A stretch of DNA of 64,000 nt from Cunninghamia lanceolata (lineage: Eukaryota; Streptophyta; Pinopsida; Cupressales; Cupressaceae): NCBI GenBank assembly GCA_027924645.1, contig BSBN01000809.1, forward strand, positions 47,708,001-47,772,000, given 5' to 3'. Positions 32,141 through 45,299 of this stretch are shown piece by piece. Both the position numbers and the translations under genes were made by a program. Positions within the stretch are counted from its first letter, which is position 1; the number at the start of each line of letters is the position of its first letter. Under the pieces are notes generated by a model that was not told the origin of the DNA, made no database searches, and saw nothing but the letters and a program-made list of their open reading frames with translations.

Positions 32141-35100
32141 TTATTGCTCAAATTCGTAAAGGTCTGATATAAGTATTTGTGTAGTAAGATTCATGTCTTG
32201 CCTATCCATTTGTGCAACATGTGCATCATGATGAAAAAGATCTTCCCCATTAAAATATTGTGTAGTCATCAAATCCTCAATCATAACTTCCTTGCAATGA
32301 ATCAAGGCCATTGTAGAGTTAAGCCTAAGGTTTCTTCTTAGTGCAAAATGAGGATTAGGTTGAGACCTTGACATTAAAGTAAAATATAAAGCAATGAAAA
32401 AGAAATTGCATCCAAGTAATCCTAATTTTTTCTGCCAACAATTCATACCAAAGATTGAACAATTTAAGGATATTACAACAAGTAATTTGTATCGACACAA
32501 ATAATATTACTAAAGCATTACAAAGTTTAGGCCATAAGATTCATCCTTTTTAAACATGGATTGCAAATAATTTTAAAAATTTAATAAATCTAAAAATTTA
32601 GAAGTCTTGGTGATTAACATTATTGTCTGCTACAATGTCATCAAGTGTATCATTATCAATGTTCATATGTTCTTTCAAGTATTTAATATATTCATCATCC
32701 TCATCTTGACCTGCATCATCTTCATCATCACTGAAATTTGACTGTAGACCATCTATATTGTTACCAGATGTATTTGGATCATCATTTTCTATATCATCCA
32801 TATTGTTGTCTTCCATAACATCATCTAACTCTAGATTGTTATCTTCTTGTGCCTGAACATAACCATCTTCAACATCATCATGGATGTCAATTTCTTCGAT
32901 GTTCTCTAATTCCTCTCTCTCATTTTGTTGACCATCATTGTTTTGCTCAGTATCCACTAATGCATCGTCAAATACATGCCTTAATCTTGAATCATAATGT
33001 ATGACAAATATCCATTTTGGGTCCAAAATATCTTCATAGAAAAATACCTACACATGAATGACATACATATATTAGATGTATGGTATAACAATTTTATTGA
33101 TTAATAAACACATGTATATATTCACAATAAACTATGAATTAATAGATTAATGATCACTATCACTTCTTGTTTCAGCTAAAGAAATACCTGCTCACAATGA
33201 ATTGGTAGAACATAATGCTCCTTATCCTCTAGTAGGAAACATGAGGAATCTATAGAAAACAATCCACTATGGGTATCATGTCTTCATGTCCTCTCAAATG
33301 CTTCATACCATCTACACTTAAAACACAACATTTAAAAGAGCAGTAATCCAACTCAATAATTTCTTGTATTTTCCCAACATATTGTAGATTCCCTTCAATT
33401 ATATTCTTATCTTTTGAGCTTGATCGACTGGATTACTTGAAGTCAACCATGATGCCACAATTGAAGGATTGTCTCTTTACATCTACAGTTTCTACACGAT
33501 AATGTCGACCATATGACCACATTATTGGATATTTCCTCACCTATGAAAGACCATTTATTTTAGTGAAAACAAATATAATGACAAATATTAAAATAGTTAA
33601 TAGTGTCAAAAACTATAAGGAAACAACATTTTGTACAATTCAAACTTTACCTTTCTTTCACATCCTTTAGACATGTTGATTTCATCTTCTATTATGTTTG
33701 AATCTATACCTGCATCTTCTATTTGATTTTGAATTTGTTCAGTAACCCATTCTAGTGTGTAATCTTTGCCCCATTCCCCAAGAAGATCAATGGGAAGTGA
33801 AGTATTCCTTGGGTTCGATCTCTTGAATTGTTTCCTTGCTTCTAACACTTCTTATCTCTTTTTATCATACAGATCGATCCATTTGTTCATAAAGTCCATG
33901 TGGTATAGAATGGACTTGTCAAGTATAGCACTTTCGTCTACATCTATTACATGTCAACATGTTTATTTCAAACTCCAAATGTCATGTTGTTAATTTGACA
34001 AATAAATTACAAAGTAAATTAATGATTGCAAGAAAAAAAACCACACTGATCATGAATTTAATTTACTCACTTGAACACCATTAGATTGTAGTTTTTCTCC
34101 ATCAACAATATCTGATGCTTGTTCTTCATCCCAGAAGCATGGCCCATCTTCAAAATCCTTACCAAGGAATTCACACAGGAAGAAAAATACTTCATTCAAT
34201 ACATACCCTTTAGCCATGCAACCCTCTGGATGTGCCTTTTGTCAGACATATCTTTTTAGAGTTTTCATATACCTCTCAAAGAAAAACATCCACCTCATTG
34301 ATATGACACCCGCTAATTCAATGTCATCGACTAGGTGTATAAGTAAATGGACTTGTGGGTCCATGAAACTTTTAGGGAGCTCCTTCTCAAATACACATAC
34401 AATTTCTGTAATTTCCTTCTTCCATTTTGGCACTTCACATTCATGGATCTCCTTGCAGGTCACCCACCTAATATAAGAATAGTAAATTAGCATGAACCTT
34501 TAGTCAAAAATTAAAATGCAATATAATATCTCTATGTCTCTCACACATGAACATTTTATATAACCACATACCTTGTAAATGCTGACAATCAACTTATGGC
34601 ATTCCTTAAGTCAACTGTAAGACAAGAATCCCCCCTAATCGCCAATGGCATGATATACTATCAAACACATTTATGAAAAGGTCATTAGTAATTTTTTCTC
34701 ACACAACAAAATATCAAAATATATTTAGTGCTTAATCAATGTTACTAGTAAATGTTAACTGATGATATATAATACCTTCATAAAATTATGAAAATCATGT
34801 GTTTTAAATCCTGTGATATGTCCATCAACTATAAAAGCTTTAGCCAATGATGACCCATAGCTAGTAGGTGTCCTTATTGAACTGATGACATTTTTTAGTT
34901 GGTCTAGCTCTTTTTTTTTCAAAATCCATGGAGCTTTTGCATATGTTTCATTTTCCTTGTTTGGCCACAGATGTTTTCTATCAATTTTGGTACGTGAAAG
35001 AGCAATATCTCTCCTCGAAGACAAGGTGTCCTTCTCTTTGCTTGATATATGTCAAAATATAGAATCTGGGACATTTTTGAAGATGTGCATAGGATCTAAT

Positions 35101-37060
35101 AGGTGAGATATTAAAAGATCCTTCCAATAAGGGAGCTCATAAAATATGGATTTCTTTTTCATTCCTTCTGGCATATTAACTACAACTTGTTCTGGTTCAT
35201 CAATTGAATCACCCCAATCAAAAAAATCCTCCCAAGCTTTCAATTCATCATATTGATACTTCTTAAGCCAATCACCTAGACCCATAATCATGGGAGGGCC
35301 TCTATTTTCAACTTTTCCATCAAATTGATTCTTCAGGCGATTTCTAAACTTTTGATCTAGTGGTAGAAAAACCCTATTGTTTGCATAAATAAATTTATGT
35401 AGATCTTTAGAATACCGCCCTTGAAATTATTCAGCACATCTTGGACATGCAAATATCCACTTTGTTTTAAACCCTACAATTCAATAAGTAATGTTAATAA
35501 CATCAAAAATAAGTATAAAACTAAGTATGAAAGTTGGGATGGAAATAAATTATGAGTGTAAATACATAAATATTTTATCTTACCAGAACAAACACCAAGT
35601 CCTAGGAAATCATGAATAATCCAACATAGCACACCATACAACATGAAGGACCAATTTGATGGGGGACATGATATGTCATACATTCTTATGCCTTTTCATA
35701 GCAATTGCATCTCATCAATAAAAGACACAAGATAAACATCCATGTTTTTAACTTGATGTTTTCCTGGAACAATGAGAGTCAGCATAAGGTGTTCCTTTCT
35801 AACACTCATCCATGGGGGAATATTGTATACTATCAATCCAACTGTCCAAACACTATAATTTGATTTTAGGAAAGAGAATGGGCACACTCCATCAATTGCA
35901 AAACCAAACCTCATACTACGGGGTTCATCTTTAAATTTTCTTGGCCATTTTTCCTCTATGTTTCATTGCTTTGGAGTCGGCTAGAATTCATGTGAATCCA
36001 TCTTTAGTCCTATTCTTTGCATGCTAGTCCATCAATTGTGCAAGTGACTTGCAACAAAACATTCGTTGAAGTCTAGGTATAATTGGCATGTGACGTAAAA
36101 CCTTCTTTGGAACTATAGGACCTTGTACATTTGTATGATATCTCTTCTCTTTGCATACAGGGCATTCTACCTTGTTTTCATATTCATCTCTGTATAAAAT
36201 GCAATCTTTTTTACATGAATAAATTTGCTTATATTCAATCTCCAACTCAACCAACAACAGACGCGCCTCTCTGCAAGTTGATGGCAACACATTCTCTTCA
36301 GGGAATATTTTAGCTTTTAGTGCCCTATAAGATTGCCAGAGATTAAATCAATTGAATGTTTGACTTATGATGAATATGTTTGATATGTCAATCTATACTA
36401 GGACTGTTTATATACAATATATGGTTTTAAATTCCCCTTAAAGAAATATAAACAAAGTTGATGAATGTTTACGAATTATGTACACCAATTGACAATGCAA
36501 AGTAAGAAATGGATTTCAACTCACTTTAGTAGGGTAGTGAATCCTTTGTCTGACCAACCAAATGGTGACTTGATTTCTAATAATATTAATGTGCATGCCA
36601 ATTTTGAAGTTCTATGTGCACCTGATTTGAACACGGGTGTCTTTGCTACTTGCTTGATCGAGTCTTTTAGGTTGTTATCATCAACATTACATTGGTGGTA
36701 ATTACCCCTACTATCACCATTACTATCAACCATATGATCATTATTGTCATCATTATTTCTATCCCCAAAGAAACCTGTAAGCATTTCATTTAATCCTTCT
36801 TCATGCACTACATTTTCATTATCATGATCATCATCATTAAGGCTAGCTGGCATGTCATTAGTGTATGCGGATCTCATCAACAGTTCAAATTTCTCAGCTA
36901 CTAGTATTCTCTTCAATGTTGCTCTTTTCTTCTTGGTATGGTTTAAAGGATGGTTTGGATCATCCTGTCCAAACCTTAATAACCCAGTTGGATCTTGGGT
37001 ATTAGTATGTGTTTCATCAACATCTTCTACCTATCAACAAATGCAAGCATTATTGAATGT
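32141..37060 (-). pseudogene. CACTA (En/Spm) TNP2-type transposase, decayed and intron-containing
   Basis: Read from 37060 downward. Around 36640-36520: AKTPVFKSGA...GWSDKGFTTLL (TNP2 N-terminal core). At 36290-36024: CILYRDEYENKVECPVCKEK and HMPIIPRLQRMF (Transposase_21). At 35914-35696: SVWTVGLIVYNIPPWM and LTLIVPGKHQVKNMDVY. At 35291-35052: FYELPYWKDLLISHLLDPMH. At 34493-34242: DUF4218-like PKSFMDPQVHLLIHLVDD and MRWMFFFERYMKTLK. At 33560-33160: DUF4216-like region (YPIMWSYGRHYRVET, EIIELDYCSFKCC). The acidic tail follows to 32141. The enzyme would cut and join the element's ends. Stops and frame changes make it inactive. The usual N-terminal transposase-associated domain is not visible. 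No CACTA termini were identified. Confidence 0.88.
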
Positions 37061-37333
37061 TTGGCAACAATTGCACTAAATTCAGAATGTATCAATTTCA
37101 AATAAATATAATCAAATATGGCTTAAAAAATAAAAATATAAATTGTACGAACATATATACATCAATTGAATAATGGAACATTATTTTATAGACTACCTTT
37201 TTTATACAATAATTTTAAGAAAACACAATTTTGACAACATAGTTTATAAAACATTAGTCCACACTCATTTATTATTCTTTGGTTTTCTGCCCTTAAGAAC
37301 ATCCTTAGAGAGACCTTGTTCTTCCCTTTTCTT

Positions 37334-38835
37334 TCATGTAGGAGTGCGTTTTAAGAAGGGGTAATCAATCAATAACTCATCCCCAATGGTAAGGTCCATA
37401 ATAGCCTCAACCATTATCAATCTATCAACCTCTCTTTCCATATCTCCATCTTTATCATTTATAACCTCAACAAATAGACAATTCGGTCTTATAGTAGGGT
37501 CCCTTCCCTTACTACTATTTATAAATCCTGCAATATTTTTGTGTGCATGCACGCCCATTTATATACATAAGATGACCTCTATTCATTTCTTTTCCACTTT
37601 ACAATTGGAGATGATGTGTATACATATTCAAATTTAGACCATATCCTGACATGTTAGGCTTATATTCTGCTAGCCTTCTCCATTCACCACTGTAATATGA
37701 TGGACCATAATATGGCATTAATCCCCTAGTGGTTTGTTCTGAATTGTTTCTAGGTTTAGATCCCACACGTACATTTTGGATGATAAAGAGGCCTAGATTC
37801 ACTCCATAAATATTGGAGGGTCATATCATGTAGCTAGATCCCCAAAATTGAAACACCTTGTACACTCTAGGTAGTTGTTGATCACTAGGCCAAGCATAAT
37901 ATAGTCGACGATTAAATGTCTCTTTGTAAATTGATCTCAGACTCAGGGGCAAGTCATCATCTCCATCACATTCATTCTCATAGGGTATGTAGTTCACCTT
38001 CCCCTTGTCTTTAAGCAAATTATGCATCTTTAAACCGGTTCTTGTTCTGTTACTTGTTTTCATCAATTCCCCGTCTTCAGAGCTAGTATATTGGCACATA
38101 TTTTTGTTAGATGTATCATTTGATGAATGATTATTTCCCTCTAGGCTAGAAGTCAGTGATCCAAGAAACGTTAAATCAAGAACTTTATCCTGCAAGTATC
38201 CATTAAGAAAAAAGTTATTTATTTAAATAATATAAAACAATATTTAAATGAAGTATACATGTTATTTATATCAAATTAGAAAATTCCTTACCACAATTCC
38301 TATTGGATTTGAATCAATTGTAGGAGGCATACTACCGACTGGAAGCTCATCATATATGTAATGTATTTGTATAATCGCTCATTTGAATTGTTTCTTTCCA
38401 TGACATACAGAACATCCACAAACAACAATTTTCTCAAAGTATTCATCCCATGTACTATAGTCCTAACCAACCTCTTGTTTAGAGCAATCATTTGTTATGT
38501 CTGCGGGATCCATTGTCATATCCTCTTCCACCCACTGTCGTCTACGTGATTTAATAGTTTTAGGTCCACGTCCACGTACATATCTTTTTCTTTTGCTAGT
38601 TGAATGCTCAGGCTCTACATTTGCTCCAATCTCCATCTAAAATAATCAACAACATGCATTAATTTATGTCAAGATTGGATAGTACATTATAAATTTCAAT
38701 AATACTATGAAAAAAGATGGATGTATCACAAAATGCTATCAGATCATTTTTTCCTAAGTTAAGTCAAAATTTGAATACCTGATGTCCCGCTTCATCTGTT
38801 GTGTCCTCATTTGATATGACACGATCTGTTGCCAT
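37334..38835 (-). pseudogene. SET-domain-like multi-exon gene next to the CACTA transposase
   Basis: Exon 1 (38835-38779) ends CATCAG|GTATTC. Exon 2 starts at 38636 after TTTTAG and carries a basic nuclear-localisation-like run (KRKRYVRGRGPKTIKSRRR). A further exon starts at 38192 after TTGCAG. From 37840 downward the protein reads NIYGVNLGLFIIQNVRVG, LMPYYGPSYYSGEWRRL, SGYGLNL, then GVHAHKNIAGFINSS, RPNCLFVEV and TIGDELLIDYPF: the usual SET order (GxG-like start, Y-G, N-x-x-x-F-I-N, P-N-C, GDEL-x-x-DY). SET enzymes methylate lysines. One in-frame TGA (about 37818) and a disordered join near 37600 suggest decay. It reads in the same direction as the transposase, ~270 bp upstream, so it may be transposon cargo. 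Confidence 0.6.
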
Positions 38836-39454
38836 GACCTCGTTTGGCCCCTATAATACACAACATAGTAAATAATGTTTAGTACACCAATTATATCATT
38901 TCAACGAATATGCTATCCAACACAAAACCTCACTTTAGTCATATATGTGACATATTCATATCATGTTTTGGCCATCCTAATTTTCAAACTTTTCCCTTGA
39001 TCATAGAATCATATTTAATCACCATTCCTATGCATTTTCAACCAATAAGTTTGACCTCAGAGGCCTCATGGACAAAAAAATGACTTTATCTTCTCTATGT
39101 TGTAGCATTTTTTAATTCATAAACACCTTCCTCCTTTGGTTGAGGTTGCTTTCTCTTCTTACTTCAATTGTATCTATAGATTCCATTGTCATATCTATTT
39201 CCACCCACTTTCCTCTCTATAATTTAGTAGTTCTACGCCATCCACGTCCTCTCTCCATGGCCTTTGGATCTTGTAATACACAACAATGACAATAGTCACA
39301 TAATAGTTATGCACCAAGAGGTTAAAAGGAACTAATCAAGATAACCACACATGAACAACAAATGTGTCCTGACAGATTATATAAATTTCCTTTTATGTTT
39401 GCATTTATCATCTAACCTTTCTACATCAGCCCTCAATTGTGCAGACCTCCTAGT
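38836..39454. other. No intact gene; degenerate copy of the SET-gene exon 2
   Basis: At about 39170-39260 the stretch CCATTGTCATATCTATTTCCACCCACTTTCC repeats 38508-38540 of exon 2 with changes, so exon 2 was partly duplicated upstream. Otherwise AT-rich. Confidence 0.5.
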
Positions 39455-41180
39455 TGTTATATGCAAATGATTTGTATCCTTGAATTCCCATTGGAAAATA
39501 TAGTGAATTGATTTGAATCCTTGTATAACCAATTTGTAGGTATAGTGAATTGATTTGAGTTTTTGCATTCACAATTAAAAAATCATAGTGAGATGGTTTG
39601 AATCCTTGAGTACTCAATTACCAAACACGGTGAAATGATGCAGGTTTTCGCATACCCACTTAGCTATTATAGTGAAATGTATATGAATATTTGAAGATCC
39701 ATTCACCATACATGGTGATTGTTTAGACATAGGACTTTGAAGTCCCATGTGCACTGAACAGAAGAAAATACTACATCATTTTTCAATGCCTAATGACATG
39801 TTTAAAGACATCTCTTCCTTTAACAACATTTGAAGAGGGAAGAAGCAGGTGACCTAATTTGTGAAAGAATGGTGATCACTTTCACTGGTAAGCTCATTAT
39901 TCTTGCATTGGCAGAACTTGATAGATTTCTTCTCATTTGTAAAATTGTAAGCAAAAGGTTTTCATTATACTATGAGCAAATTACAAGCATCCACATCATC
40001 CACTTCTACATCTAAAATTTTCCAATAGTTATTATATGCAAATGATTTGTATCCTTGCATTCCCATTGGCAAATACAATGAACTGATTTGAATCCTTGTA
40101 TAACCAATTTGAAGGTATAGTGAATTGATTTGAGTTTTTGCATTCACAATTAAAAAATCACAGCGAGATGGTTTGGATCCTTGAGTACTCAATTACCAAA
40201 CATAGTGAAATGATGCAGGTTTTTGCATACCCACTTAGCTATTGTAGTGAAATGTATATGAATATTTGAAGATCCATTCATAATACATAGTGACTATTTA
40301 GACATAGGACTTTGATGTCCATGCATAGAACAGAGGAAAATACTACATTAGTTTTCAATGCCTGATGACATGTTTAAAGACTTCTCTTCCTTTAACAACA
40401 TTTGAAAAGGGAAGAAGAAAGTGACCTGATTTGTGAAAGAATGGTGATCACTTTCACTGGTAAGCTCATTATTCTTACATTGGAAGAATTTGATAGATTT
40501 CTTCTCATTTGTAAAATTGTAAGCAAAAAATTTTCATTATAGTATGGGCAAATTACAAGCATCCACATCATCCACTCCTAGGTCTAAAATTTTCCAATAG
40601 TTGTTATATGCAAATGATTTGTATCCTTGCATTCCCATTGGCAAATATAGTGAACTGATTTGAATCCTTGTATAACTAGTTTGCAGGTACAGTGAATTGA
40701 TTTGAGTTTTTGCATTCACAATTAAAAAATCACAGTGAGATGGTTTGAATCCTTGAGTACTCAATTACCAAACACGGTGAAATGATGCAGGTTTTCGCAT
40801 ACCCACTTAGCTATTCTAGTGAAATGTATATGAATATTTGAAGATCCATTCACCATACATGGTGACTATTTAGACATAGTCTGACTTTGAAGTCCATGCA
40901 CTGAATAGAGGAAAATAATACATCAGTTTTCAATGCTTGATGGCATGTTTAAAGACATCTCTTCCTTTAACAACATTTGCAAAAGGAAGAAGTAGGTGAC
41001 CTAATTTGTGAAATAATGGTGATCACTTTCACTGGTAAGCTCATTATTCTTGCATTGGCAAATTTTGATAGATTTCTTCTCATTTGTAAAATTGTAAGCA
41101 AAAGGTTTTCATTATAGTATGAGCAAATTACAAGCATCCACATCATCCAAATTACAAGCATCATCATCATCATCAAATCA
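39455..41180. repeat. Three tandem copies of a ~573-bp repeat
   Basis: ATGCAAATGATTTGTATCCTTG starts at 39461, 40036 and 40608 (periods 575 and 572). Each unit begins with four or five ~43-bp subrepeats of the pattern (A)GTGAA(A/T)TGATTTGA...GCATTC, then a unique part including GGTGATCACTTTCACTGG. The array ends with ATCCACATCATCCA and CATCATCATC. It lies upstream of the SET/CACTA genes, where CACTA elements carry subterminal repeats, but no element end was found. Confidence 0.92.
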
Positions 41181-41799
41181 TTTGTATCTTTTTTCAATCA
41201 CTTTGGAGATAGTACATCAACATATAAACATGAAAATTAACATAGCAGTTGAACACTGAAAAAAGGTCACCATTTAAGTACAGTCTTCTCCATAATACTG
41301 CTTCATAATATATATATTAATTGCAAAGTTTTTGGAACATGAAAGTTGATGAGTGGGATGGGTGCAATCTATCTTCTTACTAAGTCCCCTAAAATGCTTT
41401 AGAAAGAACTACTACCCTCCTTTTTTCTCTCGGGTCTTGGTCTCTCTTATATGCGAGAGGCAACAAGCTGCAGACCCATTACAAAAAGACACAACTTTTG
41501 ATAACTAATTATAATTGAAAAGAAAAATATTTCATTAAATGGATGGACCAATCCATTAATCTCTGGGTAGAGTCCCGTGACCATCTAAGGCCTATGCAAA
41601 GCTTCTATTTTTTGATATGATGCCCATCATACTATTGGCTGGTCTCCTCCATCCAATGATTGTCCTGTCATATTTGGCATGTTCATGGTTCGATTGATAA
41701 ACAGATTTATTATAGAGAGATGATGGATGTAGTCCTGTTCTGCATAGGTATTCACATTGATAATCACTTCCTTCATATCATACTCCATTCACATCATTT
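41181..41799. other. Noncoding 3' flank of the minus-strand family-2 ORF
   Basis: AT-rich with a purine run (minus strand AGAAAAAAGGAGGGTAG at about 41410-41430) that resembles the 3' flank of the plus-strand family-2 copy. No gene is seen. Confidence 0.45.
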
Positions 41800-43860
41800 T
41801 TTCCAACTACTTATGAATATTTTTCAAGACTATCTCTTCATCATTGATCTTTTGTAATGCATTAATCAGAACCATGGCCAATTCTTCCTTCCAATCATCA
41901 CATTTTCAGAGATTCCTAGAATTATCATGAAGTGGTGGAGCAAGATTAAAATAATCAAGCTCTTCTTTGAGCTTGTCATGATGTTCATCATGTGACTCTA
42001 TCAAATCATTATATACCTGTAATGTTTGTCCCACCAAGATCCCTTTTCCCAAAAGGTCTTCTTTCTTTTTAGTCATCCTCCCTTGTAATCTTTTATTTTC
42101 TGCCATTACTGAGAGTGTCAACTTAAACAATTTCCAATAGGTATCAGTACAGTTCATCATTTTATTGAATCTTTCCCTGATTAATTCATATGCCATATCA
42201 TATTTGATAGTTTTTACTTCCTTCTCCAGCTCTTTACATTTCCCTTGGGATTTCAAATGGCAATTTTTCCAATAAGATGCATCAGTAATTGCATCCAACA
42301 CTTTCTTATCTTTCTCAAGGTCTAGAGGATAGAATTGTGATATAGAAGAGGAAGAGGATCTTTCCTTTTGATATAACAGCTCCTTCTTTAGTCTATCATT
42401 TTCTTTAAGAATTTTTTCAACTTGTGCCTTATTGAACTTGGCCACATTAATGTTGAGCTCTGCTGTTTCCATGGGGTCAGTATCCCCTACCCTTTTGACT
42501 AAGAGATGATCGAACATTTGATTTAAATTATTAGCAATTGTTGGTCTCTTATCATGTGGCTAAAGTGACCAAGCAAGTAGAGTGGATTCATTGCATTATA
42601 CCTTGATCCTGATCCTAAGTATATCTTATCACTAGCTTCTTTAGTCAAATTCATTGTTTTATCTTCTCTCTTCCTAAAGCTATCAAACACAATTACTGAA
42701 CTCATATCCCACCCTAACAAGAGAAATACTTTGGCTTCTTGAAGAAACTCCCTTCCTCTTTTGGGAGTGATGGACTCCATCTCTTTATCAAATTCCCTTT
42801 TTAATTCATCCAAAGCAATAACGTCTTTTTTAGAAGTGACATCTTGCATTTTTTCTCTCACCTTTTTTCCTTTGTACTCATAGACAAATGACTTAAATTT
42901 GGGAGTTTTAATAAAATCATCATTAGAAATAAATTTGTATGCAACCAAGATTCTAATGTCATCAGATAATTCATCTGATGTCTCAAACTTTACATCATTC
43001 AATTCAAGAGGATGCTCATATTGTACTATTTCAGGAGCATTTATTGGCTTCATTTTTTCACTTTCTTCATCACCTTCCCCTTCTTCACTTATGTTAGTAT
43101 CTATAGAAAAACATACTTTAGGGGTAGGCTGTGAGGCTTCGTAGCCCAGAGGCTCTATGTCTTCAGCTTGTGTTAGTGAATAGATTGTATAAGTTGTATA
43201 AAAAACAACTGGGGGTACATCTTTTATGATTTCATCTGCATGAGCAATAAATTGTTCAACCCTTGCCAGTGGATCCTGTATTTCACAAAATATTTTTGAA
43301 TAAGATTGGACATGTTTTCTTTTCCATTCATCAGCAAGAATCACTTTGTTGAATGTACCCATTCTATTGATAGTAGAGGCCTCATCATGGTTTCTAATCA
43401 CATCTTCCTCTGAAAATATATGTTCATATCTTGAGAGCCCTTGTGAAATCTTTGCTTTATGAATAAAACCCTCTAAATCAAAATTTTGTCTTTCATTACC
43501 TATAGGAAGATTGAATTGTGCCAATTTAGTATTAATTTCTTCATACCCTTCATTCATGACCACTGTAAAATCTCCAAAACATAGAGTGTTGTGCATGATT
43601 GACTGTTTGTTATGCTTCTTGAGGTGTATGGCATCAGATTTTGCTAATTGCCTCACAATCTCTAGATAGGCAATCCGATCAAGAACTATTCATTGTAGCA
43701 AATGTGGGGTGCCCTCAAATCCATAAACTCTAATCACTATGCAATCATGGAAAGCATATCAATCTCCCCAGTTATGGTCCACTTAACTTTTAGGCTCATT
43801 TTCTTTGGGTCTTAGAAATCTCTACATCCTTGGGGATAGGTTATAATCCTAGGGATATCC
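41800..43860 (-). pseudogene. Family-2 ORF, C-terminal part, interrupted by element 2
   Basis: The main frame 43656-42523 (377 codons) and frame 42517-41906 (203 codons) are joined by a frameshift near 42535. Upstream, 43660-43860 still reads VYGFEGTPHLLQ and DRIAYLEIVRQLAKSDA with one TGA. Contents: GDFTVVMNEGYEEINTKL, an acidic linker (ISEEGEGDEESEKMK), FLLLGWDMSSVIVFDSF, NINVAKFNKAQVEKILKEND, then coiled coil. It aligns with 23203-24209 on the plus strand. A DDWKEELAMVLINALQ tail follows the stop at 41906. No known enzymatic motif is present. The long clear frame suggests it decayed recently. Confidence 0.65.
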
Positions 43861-45235
43861 TGTTGCAAGTATGGGCCTAACTGGTGTTGTCATTGATGTC
43901 AAGGATTTGATGAGTTGTGTGCTGAGGATATTGAGAAAATTAGTCCTATCAAAAATAGAGAAGAACAGTGAAGACAGTGAAGCTCTATGAAGTGAAGATC
44001 CCAGCTAGATGACGATCAGAGAATGCGCATCAAAGGGTTTGTAGATATGTGTCTGAAGATGATCTAGTCAAGATTTGAGAGGTTTGCATGAAAATGTAGA
44101 GGAGTTATGGCCATGAGAGTAAAATTAGTTCTGGCAACTGTTCAGAGGTGACAGAGTGACACAAATAGGTCCGGTGAGATTCAAAAATTTAATATCATGT
44201 TCTGCGGATCTGGTGGCATGTTTAGGAGGCTAATGTGAATTGACAACTCAATTGGTTCATGGTTTGGAGGTCCACAAGCAATCCTTCTAATGTGATAGTG
44301 ATGGGCAACTGTGTTCTTGAGGTTTCGGATGAAGATGCAAATGATTACAGTAAGCAGAAGTGGTGCGGATGTTCTTGGTGATTCAATCAAGCTTGTGGGG
44401 ATCTCTAGGTTGTGTCCAATTTATGTTGGTGGTCCGCATTGAAGATTGAGCTCGTGATTAAAGATTTACCTTTAGGTGATGGTGTTCTTCCTAGTCTTGG
44501 TCGACCAGATGATTTGTGCATGTTGTGGATGATCTTGAAGATGTTTTCTAAAGCATGGCATGTTCCTTGAAGAAGATTGAAGTCCCAGCTATGTATGGCC
44601 GACAGTGTAGTGATGCACATGAAGTTTTTGTAATAAGTCAAGTTGTATTTTTGTAATTACTCTATAATAAAATAAGTGTATGTTGTGCCAACTTTTATGA
44701 TCATGCCAAAGTCGATGTCATGTATAAATAAGAGTTGCGAAGTCATTCAAATGTATCCTTGTGGTCATGATGAGAAGGTGGTAGTGAAGAGGAGTGAAAA
44801 GCAGAGCAGAGGTGTTGAGCTTAAATGGAATTGACTCAAGCATAGTAAAGATGCTAATCTCTAGTTCAAGTATGTAATACTCATATTCTTTTGTAGATAG
44901 TGTGTCTCCTATAGGCAGTGGGCCTCTTGTGAGCAGTGTGCTCAGGCAGTAAGCCCTAACTGGCAAGTGCCATTTTATTCTTCTTATTCTTTTAATAGAG
45001 AATACAATCTTGGGTTAGTTGCCCATGGTTTTTCCCTTAACTAGGTTTTCCACGTTAAAATATTGGTGTTATATGTGTTGAATTTGTTTATGCTCTTGAA
45101 TTCTTACATTATACTTTCATGATTGAATCATTGATATACTGTTGAAATATAAGAAGGTTTTAAAGTGAATAAGGAATGGGATTTTGGTAACAACTGATTC
45201 ACCCCCCCACTTAGTTGTCTATCCTAAATCCAACA
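43861..45235 (+). repeat. 5' LTR of element 2
   Basis: Starts TGTTGCAAGTATGGGCC and ends CTAAATCCAACA. It is shorter than the 3' LTR by a ~20-bp internal stretch near the start (ACATACTCTTGTTGCATTG in the other copy). Confidence 0.95.
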
Positions 45236-45237
45236 AT

Positions 45238-45249
45238 TGGTATCAGAGC
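45238..45249 (+). other. Primer binding site (tRNA-iMet type)
   Basis: TGGTATCAGAGC two bases after the LTR. Confidence 0.95.
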
Positions 45250-45299
45250 TAAGTTCCTTAGAAAAAGCCTAATAGCTTGAGGAGGATCTGGGAATCTCA

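Noticed and set aside
39965..40764. Two similar 75-codon minus-strand frames (MSTQGxKPS...)
   Set aside because: They repeat with the 573-bp tandem unit and the third copy lacks the frame; no gene-like features.
41906..43656. Family-2 ORF as a normal host gene
   Set aside because: A second copy exists at 23203, both are broken by insertions and frameshifts, and no introns or promoter can be defined; a repeated element ORF is more likely.
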